From positions 24,300 to 88,299 of the forward strand of contig JAZPZI010000033.1 in the NCBI GenBank assembly GCA_045544615.1: 64,000 nt of DNA. Reading direction: 5' to 3'. The translations under genes were made by a program, and so were the position numbers. Source of the DNA: CAKSFT01 sp045544615 (lineage in GTDB: Bacteria > Bacillota > Clostridia > UBA1381). The notes under the pieces are model-generated. The model saw nothing but the letters and a program-made list of their open reading frames with translations. It was not told the origin of the DNA and made no database searches. Of the stretch, positions 41,959 to 50,480 are shown one piece after another; position 1 is the stretch's first letter; the number at the start of each line of letters is the position of its first letter.

Positions 41959-41991
41959 TTGACATTTTTCTCAAGCCTCGGGTGATATACT
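41959..41991 (+). promoter_or_regulatory. Long-spacer sigma-A promoter of spoIIGA
   Basis: Consensus TTGACA (41959-41964) and TATACT (41986-41991) with an abnormal 21-bp spacer. The B. subtilis spoIIG promoter has a 22-bp spacer and needs phosphorylated Spo0A, so the same control is inferred here. Confidence 0.7.
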
Positions 41992-42019
41992 AAAAATGAA
42001 ACAGAAAGGACTGCTTTAG

Positions 42020-42808
42020 ATGACGGTTTATATTGACATTTTATTTTTGATAAATTTTTTTGCAGACTTCATCCTGCTCTCGATGACCGCACGTCTTGCA
42101 ACGGTGAGAATCCGACTTCGCCGAAAGCTTTTATCGGCTATAGTAGGAGGCTTTGGCGGAGTATGTCATTTTGTCTTTGCAAGCAGTCCGGTGCACTCGC
42201 TTTTTATGAGTATTTTAACACCGCCACTCCTGATTTTTCTGTCGCTTTTTTTATGCAATAAACGGATTTTTTTCCGTTGCCTGTTTGTATACTACCTCTC
42301 GGCTTTTCTCCTGTCGGGAGCTGCGAGCCTTGTTGCAGGATTTATGGGCATCTACGGCATCGGGATTACCTCTCCGATTATATACCTTGTCGGTGCAATA
42401 CTGCTTGGCATTTTGAAAAATACCGTCGGATTTTTGAAATCGGAGGCGACAAAGGGCTCACAAAAAATCACGGTAAGCTATGGTGGAAAAAGCTTCGTCG
42501 GAGATGCGATTTTAGATACCGGAAATTCGCTTTATGACCCGATAAGCAAAAAGCCGGTCATTGTCGCTGATAAGCTACTGCTTGAGGTGCTTTTTGCACC
42601 GGGATGTAATCAGCAGAATATAACAGAATGGTTAAACCCGACCGATCTCCGGATGATACCATATAAAACCATAGACAAAAGCGGGGTTATGGTCGGTTTT
42701 CTGCCCGAGTCGGTATCGGTAGCATCACACGGCACGGTTGATGCAATTATCGCAATATCACCCGAGGAAAACGGTGGGAAAGTCCTGCTCGGCAGTGCAA
42801 TAATATAG
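42020..42808 (+). CDS. spoIIGA: Sigma-E processing peptidase SpoIIGA
   Basis: A 262-residue membrane aspartic protease. About five hydrophobic helices fill residues 1-130, and the C-terminal domain carries the catalytic DTG at 166-168 (GDAILDTGNSLYDPISKKPV). It removes the pro-peptide of sigma-E in the mother cell. It is followed directly by sigE. Confidence 0.95.
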   Translation: MTVYIDILFLINFFADFILLSMTARLATVRIRLRRKLLSAIVGGFGGVCHFVFASSPVHSLFMSILTPPLLIFLSLFLCNKRIFFRCLFVYYLSAFLLSGAASLVAGFMGIYGIGITSPIIYLVGAILLGILKNTVGFLKSEATKGSQKITVSYGGKSFVGDAILDTGNSLYDPISKKPVIVADKLLLEVLFAPGCNQQNITEWLNPTDLRMIPYKTIDKSGVMVGFLPESVSVASHGTVDAIIAISPEENGGKVLLGSAII

Positions 42809-42826
42809 ATGAAAGGATAATTCAAG

Positions 42827-43537
42827 ATGATAGCACTCGTACAAAAACTCAGCAGATATTTTTCAAAAATTTACTACGAGATGATGCAATCGGAAGAGAT
42901 TTTTTATATTGGCGGAAGCGACACACTTCCCCCACCGCTTGCCCGTGAGGACGAGGAAAAGTTCATAACCACACTCGGAGATAGTGAATCACGAAAGATT
43001 CTGATTGAACATAACCTCCGGCTTGTGGTGTATATCGCGCGCAAGTTCGAAAACACCGGAATATATGTGGAGGACCTCATTTCAATCGGCACAATCGGGC
43101 TCATCAAAGCGATAAACACCTTCAACCCCGAAAAGAATATAAAGCTTGCAACATACGCTTCCCGTTGCATCGAAAACGAGATACTAATGTATCTTCGCAA
43201 GAACCAGAACCGCAGAAGTGAGGTTTCTATCGACGAGCCGCTCAATGTCGACTGGGACGGAAACGAGCTTTTATTATCCGACATTCTCGGCACCGATAAC
43301 GACATAATCTACCGTGACATTGAAGACGAGGTCGACCGTATGCTTTTATCCGATGCTATGGATAAACTGACTCCGAGAGAAAGGCAGATTATGGTAATGC
43401 GGTTCGGGCTCTATGGAGAGCGTGAGCGCACACAAAAAGAGGTTGCCGACTCGCTTGGCATATCTCAGTCCTACATTTCCCGACTCGAAAAAAGGATAAT
43501 GAAACGCCTCAAAAAAGAAATCCTCAGAATGAATTAG
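42827..43537 (+). CDS. sigE: Sporulation sigma factor SigE
   Basis: A 236-residue sigma-70-family factor. The N-terminal pro-sequence ends before YIGGSDTLPPPL; region 2 has the IEHNLRLVVYIARKFENTGIYVEDLISIGTIGLIKA core, and region 4 ends with DSLGISQSYISRLEKRIMKRL. It directs early mother-cell genes such as spoIIID and spoIVA. It lies 18 bp after spoIIGA. Confidence 0.97.
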   Translation: MIALVQKLSRYFSKIYYEMMQSEEIFYIGGSDTLPPPLAREDEEKFITTLGDSESRKILIEHNLRLVVYIARKFENTGIYVEDLISIGTIGLIKAINTFNPEKNIKLATYASRCIENEILMYLRKNQNRRSEVSIDEPLNVDWDGNELLLSDILGTDNDIIYRDIEDEVDRMLLSDAMDKLTPRERQIMVMRFGLYGERERTQKEVADSLGISQSYISRLEKRIMKRLKKEILRMN

Positions 43538-43617
43538 AAAAATCAGGGCATACTCTATTATGACAGACAATTACCCTAACATTTGATTTTGTACATAAGA
43601 AAAAGGGGTGATTTTTT

Positions 43618-44388
43618 GTGATAAACAAAGTAGAAATATGCGGTGTAAACACATCAAAGCTTCCGGTTCTGAGCCGTGAGGAAAAGGATGCTCTTTTTAT
43701 AAAGATAAAATCAGGCGATAAGCTTGCAAGAGAAGAGTTTATAAGAGGAAACCTGAGGCTTGTGCTGAGTGTCATACAGCGTTTTAATAACCGTGGCGAG
43801 AGCGTTGATGACCTGTTCCAGGTTGGTTGTATCGGGCTTATAAAGGCTATTGATAACTTCGACCTTACGCAGAATGTACAGTTTTCCACCTATGCCGTTC
43901 CGATGATTATAGGCGAAATCAGGCGGTATCTTCGTGACAACAACGCCATCAGGGTCAGCCGTTCGCTGAAGGATACAGCATATAAGGCTCTGTATGTGAA
44001 GGAAAAGCTCACAGGTAAAAACTCAAAAGAGCCGACAATTGCAGAAATAGCCGATGAGCTCAATATCCCGAAAGAGGATGTTGTCGCCGCCCTAAACGCC
44101 ATCGCCGACCCGGTAAGTCTTTTCGAGCCGGTATATCACGACGGTGGCGAGGCAATATTCGTAATGGACCAGGTGAAGGATAAGAAAAACAACGACGAGA
44201 ACTGGCTTGAGAGCATTGCGCTCGGCGAGGCGATGAAGCATCTGTCAGAAAGAGAAAAGCATATTTTGAAGCTTCGCTTTTTTCAGGGCAAGACCCAGAT
44301 GGAGGTCGCTGACGAAATCGGCATATCCCAGGCACAGGTTTCAAGGCTTGAAAAGGGTGCCTTAAAGCATATGCGAAAATTTGTATAG
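43618..44388 (+). CDS. sigG: Sporulation sigma factor SigG
   Basis: A 256-residue forespore sigma factor. VEICGVNTSKLPVL at the start, region 2 (EEFIRGNLRLVLSVIQRF), region 3 (RVSRSLKDTAYKALYVKEKL) and region 4 (EIGISQAQVSRLEKGALKHM) match SigG. The start is GTG at 43618 after AAGGGGTG. It lies 80 bp after sigE, in the conserved spoIIGA-sigE-sigG order. Confidence 0.97.
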   Translation: MINKVEICGVNTSKLPVLSREEKDALFIKIKSGDKLAREEFIRGNLRLVLSVIQRFNNRGESVDDLFQVGCIGLIKAIDNFDLTQNVQFSTYAVPMIIGEIRRYLRDNNAIRVSRSLKDTAYKALYVKEKLTGKNSKEPTIAEIADELNIPKEDVVAALNAIADPVSLFEPVYHDGGEAIFVMDQVKDKKNNDENWLESIALGEAMKHLSEREKHILKLRFFQGKTQMEVADEIGISQAQVSRLEKGALKHMRKFV

Positions 44389-44465
44389 CGCAGCTTCCGA
44401 AAAAATCGTTCTGCCACAAGCCAACCTTGCGCAAGCGTAAATCGTTTATAAAATACCAGACGAAA

Positions 44466-44507
44466 AATAGCGGGAAATTTAATTTTTCCCGCTATTGCTT
44501 GTTTTTT
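44466..44507 (+). terminator. sigG terminator
   Basis: AATAGCGGGAAA / TTTCCCGCTATT stem with a short AT loop, followed by TTGTTTTTT. Confidence 0.8.
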
Positions 44508-44585
44508 CGAAATCTGCCAATGTGCCAATAAGATTATCGGTGCACCAAAACTATTCCTATATTTTGTTTTTTCAGGAGGTTATCT

Positions 44586-44825
44586 ATGCGGACTGTAGAT
44601 CTGCGCCAAAGAGAAGTCATAAACATTATTTCGGCAGAACGAATCGGGTATGTCGCAGATGTTGAACTCGACGCCAAAACAGGGCTTATCGACTCTGTTA
44701 TAATACCCAAGCGTGTCGGGCTATTTTCAAAACGCCAGGAATTTTCTATCCCCTGGGAGAAAATCGTCTCGATCGGGCGTGACATCATTCTCGTCGAGCT
44801 CACCGAGGCCGAGGTTGTAAGATAA
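44586..44825 (+). CDS. YlmC/YmxH family sporulation protein
   Basis: A 79-residue PRC-barrel protein: MRTVDLRQREVINIISAERIGYV, then DVELDAKTGLIDSVIIP and the PWEKIVSIGRDIILVE strand. YlmC/YmxH proteins follow sigG in many endospore formers and their role in sporulation is unclear. AGGAGG precedes the ATG. Confidence 0.92.
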   Translation: MRTVDLRQREVINIISAERIGYVADVELDAKTGLIDSVIIPKRVGLFSKRQEFSIPWEKIVSIGRDIILVELTEAEVVR

Positions 44826-44842
44826 TTGTAACATAAAGAGCA

Positions 44843-44871
44843 TTGAATATTAACATTAAATATTGTATAAT
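44843..44871 (+). promoter_or_regulatory. Promoter for the HD-nrdR-mnmE unit
   Basis: TTGAAT (44843-44848), 17-bp spacer, TATAAT (44866-44871). Confidence 0.75.
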
Positions 44872-44907
44872 GATGGTATATATAGTGGATTGGAGTGATT
44901 TTTTGCC

Positions 44908-45363
44908 GTGATTTACACAAATCTGACAAAGCTTGCTTTGAAAATCAGCTTTGATGCACATAAAAATCAGACCGACAAAAGCGGAATGCCGTATGTATTC
45001 CACCCATTCCACCTTGCAGAGCAGATGACGAATGAGGCAGAAACCGTTGCTGCACTTCTCCACGATGTGGTGGAGGATACCGATATGACCTTTGCTGACT
45101 TGGAAAAGCTTGGGTTCGGCACAGAAATCATTGATGCACTAAAGCTTCTGACCCATGCCGATGGTGAGGACTACTTCGAGTATGTAAAGAAAATCCGCAA
45201 AAACCCTATAGCAAAGGCAGTAAAGCTTGCCGACCTAAAGCATAATAGCGATCTCTCAAGACTTGATGAGGTTGACGAGCAAGCTCTTAAAAGAAATGAG
45301 AAATATAAAAAGGCGATAAGCCTTTTAGAGGATGACGAAAAACAAGAGAAAGGAAGTTTTTGA
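44908..45363 (+). CDS. HD domain protein, RelA/SpoT hydrolase-like
   Basis: A 151-residue protein with the HD domain of the SpoT/Mesh1 type: H-P (YVFHPFHLAEQ), HD pair (ALLHDVVEDTD), and the ND-like KLADLKHNSDLSR. It lacks a synthetase domain. Such small proteins may hydrolyse (p)ppGpp or related nucleotides. The start is GTG at 44908 (GGAG upstream). It ends 2 bp before nrdR. Confidence 0.85.
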   Translation: MIYTNLTKLALKISFDAHKNQTDKSGMPYVFHPFHLAEQMTNEAETVAALLHDVVEDTDMTFADLEKLGFGTEIIDALKLLTHADGEDYFEYVKKIRKNPIAKAVKLADLKHNSDLSRLDEVDEQALKRNEKYKKAISLLEDDEKQEKGSF

Positions 45364-45365
45364 AA

Positions 45366-45821
45366 ATGAAATGTCCGTATTGTGGTTTTGGAGATTGTAA
45401 GGTAATCGACTCACGCCCTACAGAGGATGGAAACGCAATAAGAAGGCGCAGAGAGTGCCTCAAATGTCAGAAAAGATTTACTACATATGAGAAGCTTGAA
45501 ACCATATCTCTTGCAGTTATCAAGCAGGACAATTCACGCCAGCAGTATGACCGTGAAAAGGTTTTGCGCGGCATCATCCGAGCTTGTGAAAAGCGTCCTA
45601 TCTCTCTTGCACAGATGGAAAATATCGCCGACGAGATCGAGGGCGATTTGTATCATTCAATGATTAAGGAAGTTACAAGCACCGAAATTGGTGAAAAGGT
45701 TATGGACCGCCTGAAGCATTTAGACGAAGTTGCATATGTTCGTTTTGCATCTGTTCATAAGCGTTTCTCCGATATTGAGACCTTTATGAACGAGCTCAAA
45801 AAACTTCAGAAGAATAAATAA
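45366..45821 (+). CDS. nrdR: Transcriptional repressor NrdR
   Basis: A 151-residue repressor with an N-terminal zinc ribbon (C3-x2-C6 ... C31-x2-C34) and an ATP-cone (residues about 49-139) that senses ATP/dATP. The motif DSRPTEDGNAIRRRRECLKCQKRFTTYE is unmistakable. It represses ribonucleotide reductase genes; matching boxes lie upstream of nrdG at 37.8-38.1 kb. The ATG at 45366 is preferred over the overlapping TTG at 45360. Confidence 0.97.
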   Translation: MKCPYCGFGDCKVIDSRPTEDGNAIRRRRECLKCQKRFTTYEKLETISLAVIKQDNSRQQYDREKVLRGIIRACEKRPISLAQMENIADEIEGDLYHSMIKEVTSTEIGEKVMDRLKHLDEVAYVRFASVHKRFSDIETFMNELKKLQKNK

Positions 45822-45833
45822 GAGGGAAAAATG

Positions 45834-47180
45834 ATGTTTGAAAAGACTATCGCCGCCATCTCGACTCCACCGGGTGCCGGAGGAATTGCGGTAATCCGAA
45901 TGAGCGGAGATGAGGCAATCAGTATTATTTCAAAATGTTACAGTGGAAAATCCGACTTGACAAGTGCTCCGTCGCACACTGTTCATTACGGGCATATTGT
46001 TGACGGTGAGGCTGTGCTCGACGAAGTTTTGGTGACCATTATGCGCTCACCGAAAAGCTTTACGGGCGAGGATGTTGTAGAAATAGGAACTCATGGCGGA
46101 ACGTTTGCGTCCCGCCTTGTTTTAAAATGTCTTATAGAAAACGGTGCATACCCTGCCGCTCCGGGCGAGTTTACCAAGCGGGCATTCCTAAACGGTAAAA
46201 TCGACCTTGCAAAGGCAGAGGGTGTTATCGATATTATAAACGCAAAAACAGTCGAGGCAGAAAAGAATGCCGTAGGTCAGCTCTCGGGAAAACTTTCCGA
46301 AAAAATCGAGGAAATCCGAAAAAAACTTCTCTCGCTTGCTGCATCAATGCAGGTTATTATCGACTATCCTGACGAAGAACTGGAGGATGTGACAATCTCT
46401 GACATCGGCAGAGTCGCAGCAGAAGAAATCACAGAAATCGATACCCTGATTGAGAGTTCAAAGCGAGGAAAGCTCATAACCGAAGGAATACTTACCGCCA
46501 TTGTCGGCAAACCCAATGTCGGCAAATCGTCGCTTTTAAACATCTTGGCAGGCGAGGAACGTGCAATCGTTACCGATATTGCCGGAACAACCCGTGACGT
46601 TATAGAGGAGTCGGTTAATCTTGACGGTGTAATTCTCCGTCTTATGGACACAGCCGGTATCAGGGAAACCGAGGACACAGTCGAGAAAATCGGCGTTGAC
46701 CGCTCGCTTGAGTCAATCAAAAAAGCCGACCTTGTGCTTTTGGTTTTGGACTCCGCATCACCAATCGATGCCGACGACAAAGAACTGATAGAAAAAACAA
46801 ATGACACAAAACGAATTATCATCATAAACAAAACCGACATACCGGGCACATACCCTATGCCGGATGACGGAATTAAGATTTCTGCAAAAACAGGCGAGGG
46901 AATTGATATTCTTTCGAAGAAAATAAAAGAGATGTATGAATGGGGAAATCTCGAAAAAAGCGATGCACCAATAGTTACAAACATCAGGCACACCACCGCA
47001 CTTATCCGTGCAAAGGCATCGCTTGAGAATATCGTATCGGGTGCAGATGCTGCTCTTCCGTCAGACATTCTCTCAATCGACCTTACCGATGCAATAGATG
47101 CCCTGGGCGAGATTACCGGTGCTGTAGTATCGGAGGATATTGTATCGGAAATATTCCACAGTTTTTGTGTTGGAAAGTAA
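45834..47180 (+). CDS. mnmE: tRNA modification GTPase MnmE
   Basis: A 448-residue GTPase: N-terminal tetrahydrofolate-binding domain (TIAAISTPPGAGGIAVIRMSG), a helical domain, then the G domain with GKPNVGKSS, TDIAGTTRD, DTAG and NKTD motifs, and the conserved C-terminal FCVGK cysteine motif. With MnmG it modifies wobble U34. Two ATGs lie in tandem (45831, 45834); the second has the better spacing to GAGGG. Confidence 0.97.
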   Translation: MFEKTIAAISTPPGAGGIAVIRMSGDEAISIISKCYSGKSDLTSAPSHTVHYGHIVDGEAVLDEVLVTIMRSPKSFTGEDVVEIGTHGGTFASRLVLKCLIENGAYPAAPGEFTKRAFLNGKIDLAKAEGVIDIINAKTVEAEKNAVGQLSGKLSEKIEEIRKKLLSLAASMQVIIDYPDEELEDVTISDIGRVAAEEITEIDTLIESSKRGKLITEGILTAIVGKPNVGKSSLLNILAGEERAIVTDIAGTTRDVIEESVNLDGVILRLMDTAGIRETEDTVEKIGVDRSLESIKKADLVLLVLDSASPIDADDKELIEKTNDTKRIIIINKTDIPGTYPMPDDGIKISAKTGEGIDILSKKIKEMYEWGNLEKSDAPIVTNIRHTTALIRAKASLENIVSGADAALPSDILSIDLTDAIDALGEITGAVVSEDIVSEIFHSFCVGK

Positions 47181-47185
47181 TTTTT

Positions 47186-47218
47186 AAAAAAACGGACTGT
47201 TATTCAGTCCGTTTTTTT
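47186..47218. terminator. Bidirectional terminator
   Basis: AAAAACGGACTG / CAGTCCGTTTTT stem with a 5-base loop, between convergent genes; the minus-strand gene stops inside its edge. Confidence 0.93.
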
Positions 47219-48266
47219 ATCTTTTTTCTAATGCCGCTATTGCAACTATAGTTGTCATATCTTTTTTCTTCAGGCAAGTTTCCTCCCAACGCACCTCGCT
47301 TTTTTTAAGTGCCGGGTCATTAAAGAATATTCCCTCATCGTCATAACCTATTGCAACCATGGTATGCGGCATTGTTGTATCCCTTACAAGCACGCCCTCG
47401 GGGTGAGCATCCAACGCCTCTTTTATCGCAGCCTCGACCGCCTCGGGAGTTGAGTTATCAATCATAGTCAGGCACTTGTTACGGTCATATTCTTTAAAAT
47501 ACTCCGACTCTTCCGAAAGTGCACTCACAAGTCTTACTCCAAACGCCTCGGTTATCTCCCAATGATAACAAATTGACGCATTTCCGCATTTTGCAAGGTT
47601 TACATCGGCAACCTGTATTGGTGTTACGACCTCGCCTGTAACATCGCTTATCAGCATAGCATAAGCGGTTACATAACAGTATCCGTTTCTGCTTTCGGTC
47701 CAGCGGTATGGCTCATCCTTATAAAGGTTTATGTATTCAGGGTCATACTGGCTATAGAAGGTGTGTTTCCTCTCTTCGCTGACCTCCTCCTGCTGTTCCG
47801 GCTCTGCTTCTCTTTCTTCCTCATCAAACTTCGGGCAGATATAGACAGTTTTAATGTCACCGTCCCAGATAACCTCTGCACCAAACGCTTCGGCAACGGT
47901 ACGAAGCGGAACATAGGTTACAGAATTTATTATAGCAGGCGGGAGAATTGACTCAACATCCTTGTCCTCGCCGACAGTGTTCAGAACCCTGATTTGTGTA
48001 TCGCCTATATAGAGTGTAACACTCATCACATCATTAAAGAGTGTCACTTTCTGCTCGTCTGCTTTCCAGTTCACTTCAAAGCCTGCGAACTCGGAAAATT
48101 CCCTCACCGGCACAATCATGCAACCCTTGTCCGATAAAGGCGGATTCTTAAACTCAATAGCTTCATCGTTATAAAAAACCTTGTTCTGTGACTCCTCTAT
48201 TGCGAATGCAGGAGTAACCACTCCGAGCATCATGCAAAAAAGAAGTGCGAGTATTTTTTTATTCAT
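47217..48266 (-). CDS. Secreted protein: copper-amine-oxidase-N domain plus C39-like peptidase domain
   Basis: A 349-residue exported protein: signal peptide (MNKKILALLF...PAFA), a copper amine oxidase N-terminal-like stalk domain (residues about 30-140, with MIVPVREFSEFAGF and VTYVPLRTVAEAFGAEV repeats), an acidic linker, and a peptidase C39-like domain with candidate catalytic Cys (NGYCYVTAYAM) and His (MPHTMVAIGYDDEG). Function is unknown; wall association is likely. ATG 48266 follows GAAAGGA. Confidence 0.82.
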   Translation of the reverse strand: MNKKILALLFCMMLGVVTPAFAIEESQNKVFYNDEAIEFKNPPLSDKGCMIVPVREFSEFAGFEVNWKADEQKVTLFNDVMSVTLYIGDTQIRVLNTVGEDKDVESILPPAIINSVTYVPLRTVAEAFGAEVIWDGDIKTVYICPKFDEEEREAEPEQQEEVSEERKHTFYSQYDPEYINLYKDEPYRWTESRNGYCYVTAYAMLISDVTGEVVTPIQVADVNLAKCGNASICYHWEITEAFGVRLVSALSEESEYFKEYDRNKCLTMIDNSTPEAVEAAIKEALDAHPEGVLVRDTTMPHTMVAIGYDDEGIFFNDPALKKSEVRWEETCLKKKDMTTIVAIAALEKR

Positions 48267-48373
48267 AGTTTTTCCTTTCGTGGGTGATTTAGTTATTTTT
48301 TTGAACACATCTTTTATCAGATAGCACGCCTGGTCATAGTCTTTTCAGGAACGATATAAACTTCATATTCTGG

Positions 48374-48649
48374 TCAACTCCTTGATTTTATTTCCCTCAC
48401 TACAAATTTAATCAGATTAACAAACGAAAATGACAATACTAAATGTGTATACATCCAAAATATCATACCCGGTCCTTCACTTCCGTGAATGTTTACATTT
48501 GAAATAATACACCACCATATTATACAACTAACAAGTAGCATCCCTGTCAGCAAATATGATTTTTTAAATTTCCAAAACGCCACTCCAATTGCCAAGCCGC
48601 ACAGTACCGGCAAAATATAAACGAAAAGAATAAACTGCATTTCTGTCAC
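48374..48649 (-). CDS. Small hypothetical membrane protein
   Basis: About 91 residues with three hydrophobic segments (FVYILPVLCGLAIGVAFW, YLLTGMLLVSCIIWW and THLVLSFSFVNLIKF) and a basic end. No family was recognised. The GTG at 48649 is chosen because AAAGGAG lies 9 bases upstream; an ATG nine bases later is an alternative. It stands alone, AT-rich, between two envelope genes. Confidence 0.6.
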   Translation of the reverse strand: MTEMQFILFVYILPVLCGLAIGVAFWKFKKSYLLTGMLLVSCIIWWCIISNVNIHGSEGPGMIFWMYTHLVLSFSFVNLIKFVVREIKSRS

Positions 48650-48762
48650 ATTGCATATCTCCTTTTTTGATAATCTTTTTAGAAACCAAAACCTATACAC
48701 AGTAACTATAACATAAATCGACAATTTTTTCAACCATTTGCGGGCATTTGTAAAATAACAGA

Positions 48763-48796
48763 AAAAAAGCAGAAGTTAAACTTCTGCTTTTTTTTC
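48763..48796 (-). terminator. Terminator of the NlpC/P60 gene
   Basis: GCAGAAGTT / AACTTCTGC stem flanked by A7 and T8 runs. Confidence 0.9.
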
Positions 48797-48800
48797 ACTT

Positions 48801-50222
48801 TTAGTAAACTCGTCTTGCACCAACAAGTCTTGAATATGATGTGATGTATGAAAGTGATACACGACATACACGCTTGCCCGGGCTTGGCGCATGAATTACC
48901 TCGCCATTGCCGGCATAAATACCAACGTGTGAAATACTTGAACCCTTCGAGAAGAATACCAAATCACCCGCCTGGAGGTTGCTTGTCGAAACAGCAACGC
49001 CGTTTCTGTACTGATCTCTTGATGTTCTGTTGACTGTTACGCCAACCTTTCTGCATACATACTGTACAAGACCTGAACAGTCAAATCCTGACGGTGATGT
49101 ACCGCCCCAAACATATCTTACGCCGATATATTTACTTGCTTCATTTACAATCTGCTGTCCCTTTGTGCTTGGTGCAGCATAAGGAATAGACTTTGATGAA
49201 GTTGTCTTTGTGCTCTTCTTTGTTGTTTTTGCAGTTGCAGCTCTCTGTGCTCTTGCAACCATATCATCATAAGCGGCCTTGGTCATTGTATAGTCTTTCT
49301 TAACATAACCTGCTGTGAAGCCGTCACCGTATGAGATTTTTACCCAGTCGCCAATAGTCTTAACCAAAAGCACTGATGTACCATTTTTAAGAGTTGTCTT
49401 TATTTCCTTATCTTCACCCGGCATTGTTCTTACATTAACGCTTGAACCCGGTGAATAGATAACACCCTTTGTTGAGATTGCCTGGATTTTTTCCTTTCTC
49501 TCGGCAATTACATCCTTCTGAAGAACAAGACCCTTACTCTCCAGTGCAACAGTCAGAACATAGCCTGCTGTGTAGTCATCTGTTGTATAGATATGTGCCC
49601 AGTTATCATCAACTCTTGAGATTATGATAACTTCCTCGTCATTTTCAAAGCCCTGAACAGGAGATGCGTCCATATCAGGTGCGCTCTTCATTTCAGCGCC
49701 TGCAGAAATTACTGCCTTTTCGTACATTACATCTTCCAGAAGAACTTTCTTTGCTTCTTCAAAAGAATCACTTACAAGTTCCTTTGAAACATAACCCTTT
49801 AAGTCCTCGCCGTCAACCGAAACGGTGATTAAGTACCAGTTTTCGTATTCGCCCTCGAGCCAGATTTCTGTGCCCGGGTTAAGTGTCGATATGATTGCCG
49901 ATTCGGTATCTCTTTCAGCTCTTACATTAAGTACTCCCGATGTTGCGATAACATATCCGGTCTTTGGTTCGTAAGGTTTTGCCATCTCGAAGTTTCCAAC
50001 CGGAACGATGTCTTCAAAGCTTTCCTTAACCTTTTCAGCCTCAGCAGAATCAAAGTCTACTGTCTCGCCTTGGCCGTTACCCTCTAATATATCCAGAATA
50101 ATCTGTTCTTCTTCCTCTTTGTTAGCACTAACCTTTGATGAATCATTTGCTTGGATAGTTGCGAGCGATACCACCATTACAACTGCCAGAAAAGCTGACA
50201 GCGAATGTTTCCAATTTCTCAT
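48801..50222 (-). CDS. Secreted SH3-NlpC/P60 peptidoglycan hydrolase
   Basis: A 473-residue wall hydrolase: signal peptide (MRNWKHSLSAFLAVVMVV), three SH3b domains (around residues 85-150, 165-230, 250-320, each with VxxLNVRxxP-like cores such as VIATSGVLNVRAERD and VIYSPGSSVNVRTMPG), a Thr/Lys/Ser linker, and a C-terminal NlpC/P60 domain with Cys (SGFDCSGLVQYV) and His (ISHVGIYAGNG). It should cut D-glutamyl-diamino acid bonds. A WalR box lies upstream of its promoter. Confidence 0.94.
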   Translation of the reverse strand: MRNWKHSLSAFLAVVMVVSLATIQANDSSKVSANKEEEEQIILDILEGNGQGETVDFDSAEAEKVKESFEDIVPVGNFEMAKPYEPKTGYVIATSGVLNVRAERDTESAIISTLNPGTEIWLEGEYENWYLITVSVDGEDLKGYVSKELVSDSFEEAKKVLLEDVMYEKAVISAGAEMKSAPDMDASPVQGFENDEEVIIISRVDDNWAHIYTTDDYTAGYVLTVALESKGLVLQKDVIAERKEKIQAISTKGVIYSPGSSVNVRTMPGEDKEIKTTLKNGTSVLLVKTIGDWVKISYGDGFTAGYVKKDYTMTKAAYDDMVARAQRAATAKTTKKSTKTTSSKSIPYAAPSTKGQQIVNEASKYIGVRYVWGGTSPSGFDCSGLVQYVCRKVGVTVNRTSRDQYRNGVAVSTSNLQAGDLVFFSKGSSISHVGIYAGNGEVIHAPSPGKRVCRVSLSYITSYSRLVGARRVY

Positions 50223-50264
50223 TTTGTTACCTCCTAAAATTCTCGTTTCCTACCAACGCTACTT

Positions 50265-50293
50265 ATTTTACACCAAATTTTAGGAATTGTCAA
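50265..50293 (-). promoter_or_regulatory. Promoter of the NlpC/P60 gene
   Basis: Minus strand: TTGACA (50288-50293), 17-bp spacer, TAAAAT (50265-50270), 43 bp before the start codon. Confidence 0.85.
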
Positions 50294-50322
50294 TAACTTT
50301 TTAAAAACTTTTTCAAAACTTT

Positions 50323-50339
50323 GTAACAACTTTGTAACA
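50323..50339 (-). promoter_or_regulatory. WalR box
   Basis: Minus strand: TGTTAC-AAAGT-TGTTAC, an exact match to the WalR (YycF) direct repeat TGTwAh-N5-TGTwAh. It lies about 30 bp upstream of the -35 element, a position compatible with activation. The remaining intergenic DNA to 50480 is AT-rich with nothing else recognised. Confidence 0.75.
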
Positions 50340-50480
50340 AATACACCAAGAAATGGCTTGCCTATGCGGTTTGTGATTTTAACAAACGCCAAAAATATTT
50401 TTAATTTTATTTAAAAATAGTTTCTCAAATTAACATTTTTGCTACTCTTTTGCAAAAATCCGAAGCTTTTTCTTCCTATA

